From: Raffaelea ambrosiae
Lineage: Eukaryota > Ascomycota > Sordariomycetes > Ophiostomatales > Ophiostomataceae
Direction of reading: 5' to 3'
Assembly: GCA_002778195.1 (NCBI GenBank)
Contig: PCDI01000004.1
Coordinates: 2,764,226-2,828,225, forward strand
DNA length: 64,000 nucleotides
The notes beneath the pieces were generated by a model that worked only from the letters and a program-made list of their open reading frames with translations, was not told the DNA's origin and ran no database searches. Position numbers and translations under genes: made by a program. Positions 33,369-42,654 of the stretch are shown in pieces (position 1 is the stretch's first letter; every line of letters starts with the position of its first letter).

Positions 33369-34769
33369 TTATTTCTTGTTCGCCTCGGCCTCGGCCCGGT
33401 CCTTGATCCGCTTCTCGCGCACACCCACCAGCTTGGCGTCTGACCGCGCAATGCGCAGAGTGCGGTAGGCACCGCCCTCGACACCGGCGGGCAGGTCGCT
33501 CTTGCTGATCTCGCTGAAGACCGGGGCGGTCTGGGCGATGGGCAGGGAGGCGGCGATGGAGGTGGTGGCGTCGGACGGGACGGCCGGCTTGGCACCCTTC
33601 TTGGGGAAGAGCAGGAGCTTGGCCTTGTAGGCCTTGAGGCGGGCGACGTTGGCGGCCAGGGACTCCTCGGACAGGTTCTGGCGGCGGTGGTCGACGGCGA
33701 TGCCAATGGTGGGGGCCAGGAGGCGGGGGACACCGGCAGCCTAAAAACAGAGGGAAAAGGAATCTTGGTTAGGACATGGAAAAGAGAAGAACGAATGACA
33801 CGAGGATCCAGAAAGATCCCGACGAGGACCCAGAAGAAGAATCCGGGGAAAAGAGTCGAGACGGGAAGTGCCCGAGAAGAACGTCCAAGAGACTGCCTCG
33901 AGATTTTTTTGTAAAGAGATTATGGAGAATCGCTTCCAGTCTCTCTTGGGGGGATCTTGTTTGGAGATGCCCCCCATCTCTGGACGTCCTTCCGGCAGCT
34001 GCTCTGGACCAAACAGCCGTTGACGTTCAACTTCGTCCTCCCCAAGAACTCGTTTTCCCGGATCCTCGTCTTGCTTGTCTCTCGATCCCATGAGAGGTCG
34101 AACACACCTTCAGCTCAGCCAGGGAGAAGCCACGGCCGGCACGGAGTTTCCGGTTGTACTTGATGGTCGGGCAGCGGACAACCGGCCGGAGGCGGTCGAC
34201 GGGGCGCGGGGCGACAGCGGCAGCCTTGGTCTGGCGGGCGACGCGACGGCTGGCCTTCTTGCCGGGCTATGGAGGAGAAGATATTGTCAGCACCTAGGTT
34301 CGTCGAAGATAAAAAGAGTTGCCAATCCTAATCACGTCGCGTTGTGTCTTCGATGTTCGTTTCTTCCCAACATTCCCACCGAGGGTTTCCCCCGGGAAAT
34401 TTTCCTTCTCTTTCGTCGCCTTCCACATCTCGGGTTGTCATCATCGTACCTGGTCAAAGTGAACCCGCACACGGCGCTGCCAATCCTTGCGGAAATCTAT
34501 ACGTAAAAAAAAAATTCCTCGGTCAGTATTTCTGCGTCCCGGCAATTCCTTTTCTGCTGCGCCCTTCAAAATGAGTCGCAGAGAGAAGCATCGAATGTTC
34601 TTTTTCTCGATTCCATGGGAAGAAGGAGGGGGGAGGGGGAAGGGCTCGACGAACGGTTGTTGGGGATCTGGTTGTTGTGCTTGATCGCCTGGAGGAAGAT
34701 CGTGTTAGCATCACGGCCGTCGACAATCGTCTCTTCTTGTTTTGCATCGCCCTCTCAATATCTTACCAT
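33369..34769 (-). CDS. RPL13: Large ribosomal subunit protein eL13, 204 aa
   Basis: Five coding exons: 34769-34767, 34688-34655, 34496-34450, 34266-34108, 33740-33369. The first contains only the ATG, followed by GTAAGA, an arrangement common in fungal ribosomal protein genes. The second encodes AIKHNNQIPNN, and the His codon is completed across intron 2 (HFRKDWQRRVRVHFDQ). Then PGKKASRRVARQTKAAAVAP, AGRGFSLAELK and AAGVPRLLAPTIGIAVDHRR follow, ending in GVREKRIKDRAEAEANKK. All are eL13 signatures and the length matches the family. It is a structural protein of the cytosolic 60S subunit. Introns are 78, 158, 183 and 367 nt; the dense 5' introns fit a highly expressed, intron-regulated RP gene. 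Confidence 0.95.
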
Positions 34770-35476
34770 TGCGTCTGTATTCCTGCAAAAGAAATGGCAA
34801 AGGGTGTGGTGGTCCGGGGGTGGTTGTCGAGATGTGGGATTGGGTAAGAGAGGGAAAAGTTTCAAGGACGCAAAAATAGGACGTCCTAGGAAAAAAAAAA
34901 TTATTGCTGGCACACCTAATCACACACACACAAACTTTGCAAGGAGGGCTATGGGCAAAAGTGGTGGGGGGGAGCGAAGTTTGTCCGTCCGCAAAAAAAG
35001 ACGAAACGGAAAAACCACAATATTTTTGAAGGGCTAGAAAACCCTACCGAACGAGTAGCGGGGCACGATTGGACGGGGATAAGTTTATTGTGGGGTGCGG
35101 CCAGCCAAGGGCTGGATTGGTTCACATGAACTGTCACGTGTTACTATTCCAAAGTACAGCCTGAAGTCCAGGTCCAACTAGTTAGTTAGTAAATACTACA
35201 CAGTGTATATGAGCAAGGCTGGCATGTTATTTGGCTAATTACAGGCGGTTGAAACCAATGGTGTGTGAACATTGCACAACAAAGAAATAAATAATAAGAT
35301 GGTACCCTGCACGGAACGCCAGCTAGTCATGATGATATCCCCTTCTACATGCAAGGAAAAAAATCCGAAACAAGAAAAAGCAAAATCGACAGGGAGCAAC
35401 ACGCGAAAAGAACAAGATCACAACATGTAGTGTGTCCAACGAATCCAACAAAGACAAAAAGATCGGATGATTTGTA
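34770..35476. other. Intergenic: eL13 promoter side and 3' region of the GT90 gene
   Basis: Upstream leader of eL13 (which runs left) and the downstream region of the GT90 gene, which also runs left. Contains the second copy of the 14-bp motif at 35176-35189. No gene seen. Confidence 0.6.
35176..35189 (-). repeat. 14-bp motif ctaactaactagtt, copy 2 (reverse)
   Basis: Reads aactagttagttag on the plus strand. Identical copies lie at 12157-12170 and 43942-43955. Confidence 0.6.
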
Positions 35477-37744
35477 TCATGGCTTGGCAGGTTTGGCCGA
35501 CGCGGCGGCCGATGGTGCTGCAACCGACGGTGCAGCAACAGAAGACGATGCTGACGGGGCAGAAGCGGCTGGAGCCGCAGACGATGCTTTGGCAGCAGGT
35601 GGTGGCACAGCAGAAGCTGGCGGTGCCGGTGCCGGTGCCGGTGCTTTGGGTGGTCGAGGAGCCACCGAGGGCATGGGCGGCGCGCCTTCAATGTCGCTGA
35701 TGAAACCCATCACATCGCGCTTGGGGTCGCAGACACGGGCAAACTCCAGCAACAGACGCCACACATACAGCAGCATGTCCTCCCGCCGGAGGACCTTCTC
35801 GGCCCACCGCTTGCCGTTGGCGGCCATGAGCCAGGCGGCGGCATCGCCCTTGGCAGATCCCAGGAAGAAATTCAGCATGGCATGCAGTTCTTGGAAGGTG
35901 TTGTCGAGGGGCGCAAAATGCAGCCATGGCTGCAGACGCGTGTCGTGCCACTCGGCATAGACGGTGGCCTTGATGGGCAGGCTCGTGGACGACAGCAGGC
36001 CGCGGAAGCGCGCGCTGAAGCTGTTGCCGTCGGCATCGGGAATGAACTTGTCGGCATACTGCTTCTTCATCGGCATCTTCTCGACCTGCCGGAAGTGCGG
36101 CTCGACATACGAACAGTCGTCAAAGGGGAAGCACAGCAGATCGGTGAAGCCGACGTCGGACACTTCTAGCAGCATCTCGCCAACCGTGCCGTTGCGCCGA
36201 CGCGGGTAGTCGTACATCTGCAGGGGCGCCATGTCAAACGACATGGCGCGCGCGTTGTTTTGCTCCAGGCTGGAGACGGTCGTGCCGTTGAGCATCTCCA
36301 GCAGGCGGTGGCGCTGGAAGTGCATCCAGTTCTCCTTCTTGTTGCGGCCGCCCGAGCCCACGCCGCGCCACACAATCTTGTCCTGCTTCTTGCTCCAGTG
36401 GGGGCCGTGCGACTCGCCGCCCGAGTAAAACGGGTCGTCCGTCAGGTACATGGCGCCCGGGATCAAAATCTCGTTGTTCATCGTCAGCTTGCATCCACCG
36501 AACAGCGGGATCAGCTCTGTCGTCGACGACATGGACAGCGGCTCGATGAACGTGCCGTGCAGGGCGCGAAGGTGCGGCTGTGTACAGGCGTCAGCCGATG
36601 CCGTAAAGTTCTTCACGAAACCATTCTCGGAGAAGGGCGGCCGCCAGTCATAGGGAAAGCTGGGGGCTCGTGAAAAGTCGGACAGGGCCTGCACGTCGCG
36701 GCTGGGGCTGTCGGGGTCGCAGCCGACACGGGCCAGGTTCCAGTAGCGCGGCGAGTCGGTCGTCGCCCAGTCCGGGTCGTACGCCTTCTCGCCGTTGGCG
36801 CCGGCCTCGGGACCGGAGTCGATGTCGGCCAGGCCGGTGTAGATCTGCACGGTCTCGTACACAGGTGTGATTTGGCGGCGCTTCCGTTCCTCGGCCACGT
36901 AGTTGGAAATGTCCTCCCAGCGCACCAGCAGACGCGACTCGTCCATGTAGTTGATGGGCATGTCGACATCGGGCAGAAATGGCGCGGCTTCGTTTACCAG
37001 CTTTGTCCACAGCTCCAGCCAAGGTACGCGGCCTTCGGTGTTCCCGACGCCCGTGGCGACGCCGTCGCGAACGCGCACGACATGGTGCCACGACTCGGCG
37101 CGTGTGGCGGTGGTGTTGGGGTCGAGGGCCCAGAAAGGCGTCAGATCGTGATAGATGCGATCGAAGAACTCCTCGACAATGATGGCGTCGTGGGCCATGG
37201 CGTACTCCACCCACTTGTCGAAGCCTGGGGGCGGGTGGCGGCCACGCACCTCGCGGTACCTGGCAGCAGCCGCGGGGATGTCCTTGGTGCGCTTAGCAAG
37301 GAGGTCATTATGGGACTTGCGTGCGTCCGCGATCAAGCGATCGATGGGGTGCAGCTCGTCATTGCTGAGATGCTGGACCAGACGGTCGTAGGTGTTGGTG
37401 GCCTGTTTGTATTCGGCGTTGGCCGAGTCGGGGCCGGGGGAAAGGTCGAGCTTGGGAATCTTGTTGGTGAGTTCACGTAGCTTGCCGCCCGACACAGGGT
37501 ATTGGGAGAGGAGGAAGCCGGTGCAGGTCACTGTGAGAATACCAGCAATAATGGCAAAGCGCGCTATGGTTGAGAAAGAATCGGGGCCGTTGCCGCTGTG
37601 GTCGGTCCGGGGGTTGCCCGCTAAGGGGCCTCGAAAGCGGAATATCATGTCGAGAGGAGGAGGGGGGGGGGTTGTCGGAGGGGAGAAGAAAAGGGGAGCG
37701 CCAGAGACTTCGAAAGTGAAGTCAGGAGTCAAGATCGATGCCAA
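35477..37744 (-). CDS. Glycosyltransferase family 90 (CAP10-like), 755 aa
   Basis: Single-exon gene. One hydrophobic segment, FAIIAGILTVTCTGFLL, near residues 64-80 makes it a type II membrane protein, probably Golgi. A long lumenal part follows, with the CAP10/GT90 region centred on KQDKIVWRGVGSGGRNKKEN and ending before VGFTDLLCFPFDDCSYVEPH and the acceptor-side GLLSSTSLPIKATVYAEWHD block. GT90 enzymes include fungal capsule xylosyltransferase Cap59/Cap10 relatives and O-glucosyl/xylosyltransferases; the donor here is not determined. The last 60 residues are a Pro/Ala/Ser-rich tail. The start is ambiguous: an in-frame ATG at 37648 would drop 32 Pro-rich residues and place the anchor nearer the N-terminus (723 aa). 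Confidence 0.85.
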   Translation of the reverse strand: MASILTPDFTFEVSGAPLFFSPPTTPPPPPLDMIFRFRGPLAGNPRTDHSGNGPDSFSTIARFAIIAGILTVTCTGFLLSQYPVSGGKLRELTNKIPKLDLSPGPDSANAEYKQATNTYDRLVQHLSNDELHPIDRLIADARKSHNDLLAKRTKDIPAAAARYREVRGRHPPPGFDKWVEYAMAHDAIIVEEFFDRIYHDLTPFWALDPNTTATRAESWHHVVRVRDGVATGVGNTEGRVPWLELWTKLVNEAAPFLPDVDMPINYMDESRLLVRWEDISNYVAEERKRRQITPVYETVQIYTGLADIDSGPEAGANGEKAYDPDWATTDSPRYWNLARVGCDPDSPSRDVQALSDFSRAPSFPYDWRPPFSENGFVKNFTASADACTQPHLRALHGTFIEPLSMSSTTELIPLFGGCKLTMNNEILIPGAMYLTDDPFYSGGESHGPHWSKKQDKIVWRGVGSGGRNKKENWMHFQRHRLLEMLNGTTVSSLEQNNARAMSFDMAPLQMYDYPRRRNGTVGEMLLEVSDVGFTDLLCFPFDDCSYVEPHFRQVEKMPMKKQYADKFIPDADGNSFSARFRGLLSSTSLPIKATVYAEWHDTRLQPWLHFAPLDNTFQELHAMLNFFLGSAKGDAAAWLMAANGKRWAEKVLRREDMLLYVWRLLLEFARVCDPKRDVMGFISDIEGAPPMPSVAPRPPKAPAPAPAPPASAVPPPAAKASSAAPAASAPSASSSVAAPSVAAPSAAASAKPAKP

Positions 37745-38982
37745 GGCAGAAAAATGAGGCCAGAAATCAACGATGCGATATGGAGAGGCTAAATAAAACA
37801 GTGGATCCAGGGGGGAAGGAAGGAAAGCACGCGAGGCAACAGCAATCGAATGTTGGGTCGGATAATGCCGTCAGTGTCAGGGCCTCAACGAGGAAGCATC
37901 GGGGTGTTGTGGTCGTCGGGCGTGGCGAGAAGAGAAGGAAGATGCTGCGTACCAAGCGTAAGGCGAGGCAGGAGACTCGGGCAGGTATGGACAGGACTCC
38001 GCCATAGGGGAAGGCGTTCACAAGAAAAAATTTAATGGAGATTTAATGGGAATTTACCAGAATAGTTACACTAGAATAGTTCAACGGGGAAGCTACGAGC
38101 TAGTTTAGGAAGGAACGTCACCAAATGGCGCCAGGGGAAAGGTGGTTCGGATAGGGATGTTCGCCTGTGGTTTACAAGCTACCCCGGCCTGTTTCTTTCT
38201 TCTCATAAACGGGTTGTGCAAACCAGTGTTCTGTACCGCTTGTTTTACCGCCCATGCTGTCAGCTAACCTTGGTGCCAGGGGTCGTTGGCGCATCCACAG
38301 TGCCGTTGTCTCAGCGGAAGAAGGAAGAGAGGATCCGGCTTGAAAGTAGAGTTCTTACTCTTTTGTCCCGGCTAGGGAGTCTTTGCCAGCTGTAGTAGTT
38401 AACTAGTACTTAAAAGCGACCAAGACTCCATCCAGGCCAGAAAAGAAAAAGAGATATCAACGACAGTGCCCAAACACTCCATGCGAGCGTCGAGAGCATG
38501 CCATCCAGGAAAGGATTAATTGTTCGCGATAGCAAAACCCATGTAAATACTCACTGCCTCGAGCCGAGCCGCACAAAGTAGTTAGATGATGATCTTAATA
38601 TGGCAGCTGGTGCCGGACCGTCAAGCCAAGGACAATGGCACTGTGGACGCTTTCTATTCTGGCCCGCAGCGACCCCGCCAAGTTCCTCCCTTGCACTGTG
38701 CTGCAGTTTCCTTCCAGCCAGAGCGCATTCGCCAATCCGAGTCCCGAGAAAAAAAAATTAGAGGTGGTAGGCTTTTAGAAAAAAAAAATTAAGTAAGGTA
38801 GTTCGATCGTCTGACGACACTTTGGAACCACCACAGAGGAGGCCAGAGACCCTCAAGAGACGACGACGGCCACGACCCTCGACCACGACCCCCAACAACC
38901 CCCTTCTCTCTCTCCTCTGGGTTTTTTTCCTCCCCTCTACCGTCTGTCTCTTTACACACACACACGCACACATCCCCGCACC
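37745..38982. other. Divergent intergenic region between GT90 (-) and COX14-like (+) genes
   Basis: Shared upstream region of about 1.2 kb. Purine-rich near 37750-37990, mixed composition after that, and a C/A-rich leader with an (AC) tract at 38956-38969 just before the COX14-like ATG. No supported gene inside. Confidence 0.6.
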
Positions 38983-40152
38983 ATGGCCATCGTCGCCCAC
39001 CCGCGCAGCGTCTCCGACGCCACGCGCTTCACGGCCACCACGCCACATGCCACCCGCCGCGCCGATGTCCCCCCTGCCGCGGGGTCGGCCCCGGGCGCCT
39101 CTGCACAACCGAATTCGTCCCGGTTCCAGTCGCCAACAGGCGGCGGTCGTCCTGGCGGCCCCGGAGGCGCTGGCGGTCCTGGAAGACCATCACCACCGCC
39201 CGGCCCGGCCGGCGAAACCCCCGCACAAAAGGTCGCTCGTCTGCGGGCGGCCCATCTTGCTGCCAAGAACTCCAGGGTCACGCCCATTGACAAGCTGCTG
39301 GCAGCGTCGCGGCAGCTCTTTGACTCGGCCCATCGGCTGACCATTGTGGGGTTGATTGGATTTACGGGTGAGTAGAGCAGGGAGGAGGGGTGGGGGGGGT
39401 CGGGATCGGAAGCTTCTTTGCTACAGGAGCTGAATCTTGGAAATCTTTCACTAACAATGGCAGCCATTGCCGGCCTGTTGACCGCCTACACCGCCGTCGA
39501 CATGATGAGCTACAACCGCAAACGCAAGGCCGAGTTCTTCGAGGCCCAGCGCCAGATGGAGGCCGACAGTCTCGATGCCGCCCGGCTCGCGTTCATGCGA
39601 GGCCAGGCCACACCCGAGCAGACCGCCATGGTCGAGGAGGCCATTGAGCGGGAGGCGAAGGCAGCCGCCGCCGCCAAGGACGGGTCCGGGTCCGAGTCGG
39701 GAGGGGGATTTTTCAAAATGCCGAGTCTGCTGGGTGCTCCGAAACCGATCGAGGTGGAGAAGGAGGCAGCGGCGAAAACCGTGTCATCAGCAGCAACAGC
39801 AGCAGCAACAGCAGCATCAGCAGTCTCCACCTCCACCCCCAAGGGCGTCTCCTCGTGGTTCTCGTCCACCCTCTCCAAAGAGGAAGAGGGCGAGGCGCCT
39901 GGCACGTCCCAGCGCCGGCTCGGCTACGAGAGCCTCTCTGAAGAGGACGACATGCAGGGCGTGCGGGAGAGCGACGTGGTGCGGGCGCTCGAGGACAAAC
40001 AGTCGTACCTCGCAAACCAGGCGCGCGCGGCAATGGACCGCGAGAAGACCAATCAGCGACAGGGCGGGCCGCTGGACCGGATCGGGTTGGAGGCGTCGGT
40101 TTCTTCGGCCACAGCAAGCAGCAACGGTAAGAGCTGGTGGAAGTTCTGGTAA
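38983..40152 (+). CDS. COX14-like cytochrome c oxidase assembly protein, long fungal form, 357 aa
   Basis: Join 38983-39367 and 39464-40152; intron 96 nt with CTAAC branch and CAG acceptor. Residues 1-80 are Pro/Gly/Ala-rich with scattered Arg, consistent with a mitochondrial presequence. The core ITPIDKLL-like lead-in (VTPIDKLLAASRQLFDSAHR) runs into LTIVGLIGFTG and AIAGLLTAYTAVDMMSYNRK, a hydrophobic segment matching the COX14 domain (HRLTV...LIGFT...Y), single-pass in the inner membrane. After it comes a charged helix (RKAEFFEAQRQMEADSLDAA) and a long low-complexity Ala/Ser tail with a CAG-coded tract near 39787-39825, ending KSWWKFW. Yeast Cox14 is only about 70 residues, so most of this protein is extension. 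Family assignment is by motif, not by search. Confidence 0.65.
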
Positions 40153-41460
40153 GCAAAGCCAGGGACAAAGCCGAAAAAAAAAGAAAAGAAAAAAAAGAAA
40201 AAAAAGAAGAAAAAAATAAAAGGAAACATGAAAAAGGCGGGGGGCAAAAGGAGAGAGAAGCTCTTTCGACATTCGACAGATAAAAGCAGACCCGGTATGC
40301 GGGCTTTCTTTACTTTGGAACACCACTCCTCCACGCCAACCATTGAGATATTGATGTATATTATGTTGTTCCCCGGTCTTGGGTGAGACCGACTTGTTTT
40401 TTTTTTGTCAGTTTGTTTTCCCATCTTTCTGTTTCTTTACGTTTTTCGTTTTTGCATAAAAATCCGGCGTCTGGAGCACGTGGACATGGGGTCCTCTGCT
40501 GTGTCCTCCATGTTTAGATAGACCAATATCCCGCTTTCTCCCACTCCAAAAATTGAAGCATTTTCAAACAGAGAGCATGAGAATCGTAAACAAAATGTTG
40601 TGACACTGCTAGTTGACTGTGATGTTTTGTATTCCACTGCGTAGGCTGCGACAGCTATGGTGCCTCAGAGGGTCCGGCCATTAAAGAATGAATAAAGGAA
40701 CAGCAAAACAGACAAAGAACAGATGGAATGAATGAATACAAGATATAACCGAGAAAAAAACAATCGCTAGTTCTGCTTTAAGGAATGAGTGTGTGCGTGT
40801 GTTTGTGAATAATGAATGGACCGTCGCTGTATTTCCCAGTTCATGATAAAGATTCCGAAACCCGCCCAAACGCCAGTTAGAACCCTCGTCTCTTACAAAT
40901 CATAAGCCCAACAACACTGGTCGACCTTGTCACGGCTGTTTCGCTCGGTCTTCCCTTACCCGCCGTAATAGCAACAACAATAATAAAGCAATGCGAAAGT
41001 AAAATAAAAAAAAGGCAAAGAACATAGTGCAGCATCCAGCGAATTACCCAACTGAGAGTTCCGTTGGCCGACGTCGGCTCAGAACCGCCCTCGTGCATCT
41101 GCGCCCTTTCGTGCGCCCTGGGGGAGAGGCTCTATCCCTGGTCCGACGCCTTCCACGGCCGACTTCGTTGTCATCAACACAAGAACGCTGGTCAGACTTA
41201 TTGTTGGCACAAGTTCCTTGGTCGGGTTTGTCGTCGGGTTCGTTTTTGGCAGCACATGTCACTTCGTGAGGCTCGACACGAGAGCAGCTGCTCTGCTTAG
41301 CCTCCTCGTGAATTTCCCGCAATATCCCCAAAATGCGCTGCTTCTTGGTTCGCCGTTGCACACGTTCCTGTTTGTGCTCCTGAAGAACGCCAGGAAGCGG
41401 ATCATTATTAGACGCGCTATTCAACCCGCCCGAATCGTCGAGTACGCAGCTTTGTCCGCC
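40153..41460. other. Convergent intergenic region
   Basis: 3' regions of the COX14-like gene (+) and the CEKC protein gene (-). AT-rich with a purine tract at 40173-40220. No gene seen. Confidence 0.6.
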
Positions 41461-42654
41461 CTAAGACACAATGATGTGGTTGAAGTGGCCTGGCACTCGG
41501 TTGCGGCACTTCTCGCAATCTGCCCGGTATCCTATGCTGAACGACTTCTTCATGCCTGGTTGCTGTGTCCACGGGACGAGCGTGTGGCGACTGCGGGCGT
41601 GTCCCTTCTTCGGTGGTGTCGCCGACGGGTCGCCATCCATGGAGGCCGGTGGCCGGATGGGCGATGAGGCTGTTGCGTGCAGCGGCATCATCACGGGTGA
41701 GGAGCCGTCGTAGAGCGGATGGGAGCAGTCGTGGTCGTCAGGTGAGCGGCTCAGCGCTGGGTGTTCAAGATGGTTGTGGTGCCCGTGGAGGGTGATGCTG
41801 TCCAGGACCATGTCTGGGCTGCCCATGTCTTCGATGCCGCTCTCGCTAATCGGTGAAGGAAGCGACCGGTTCTGCACCATGCTCCAGTCGCCCATGGTGG
41901 CATTGTGGTCCAGAGATCGCGGCACAGACCGATCTGCACAGTTCGGGTGCATAAGATGATCGGGCGCCGCGGCGTTGTGGCGCGCCGGCGCTGGGATACT
42001 AGTGTGCATGATGTTGCCAGCGGCTCCGCTCCAATTGTTACCGCGGACTTGGGCTGCAAAGCTCGGCTGCATGGGTGTGGGAATGCGGTCGACAATGTTC
42101 GCATCGATGTGATCGGGCTGCAGCGGACCAGGCACCAGGTGGTGGCCAGGACTGCCTGTGGGTAGTTGTTGCGCGTGGGACATGGCATGGTGGTCGCTGT
42201 CGTCCATGGCCATGTCCATGTCCATGTCGGGGGTCTCTATCACAGATGGAAGGCATGCGTTCTGGCCATAAGCCGCCATCTGCTGTTGCTGGTGTTGCTG
42301 AATTTGGAACGAAGACGCATCTTCGGAGAACGACCCCGGGGGGGTGATGGTTGTCCGCTGTTGTTCAGCAGCCCCGGATGGTGATGATGCTGTTGGGAGA
42401 GCCCATTTCCGTGAATTTGGCGATGTCCGTAGAGGAAGAGTGTGAAGCCGTTTCTGTGGAAAAGAGTGCGTCAGTCAATCTCCAATCCGTCTTTTGTCAG
42501 GGTCCGTTATGACACCTCGTTCCAAAGTGCGACTCACATTTCTATGCTCGTTGAACCCAATGGTCGGCTCGCCAATGAAATCGGAAGTGGGCTCGTCCTC
42601 GTGGTAGCGTTTTAGAGGCCCTCGAGGGAAGTCTGAGGCTTGCTGGGAGAACAT
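41461..42654 (-). CDS. Conserved fungal protein with C-terminal CEKC motif, 369 aa
   Basis: Exon 1 is 42654-42538, encoding MFSQQASDFPRGPLKRYHED and onward. The intron is 42537-42454 (84 nt, GTGAGT donor, CACAG acceptor), and exon 2 is 42453-41461. After the junction the protein reads KRLHTLPLRTSPNSRKWALP, then a Gln-rich tract (QIQQHQQQQ) and a long His/Met/Asp/Pro-rich disordered region with DMDMDMAMDDSDHH. The only compact part is the last 30 residues, KKSFSIGYRADCEKCRNRVP followed by GHFNHI, where Cys-x2-Cys plus His could bind zinc. This C-terminal block resembles a conserved fungal signature, but I cannot name the family. Composition suggests a nuclear regulator; that is inference. Confidence 0.7.

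Noticed and set aside
34287..34444. C/D-box-like snoRNA in eL13 intron 3 (ATGATGA at 34444-34438, CTGA at 34290-34287, minus strand)
   Set aside because: Box C sits only a few bases from the splice donor, there is no terminal stem, and the about 160-nt spacing is long; probably chance.
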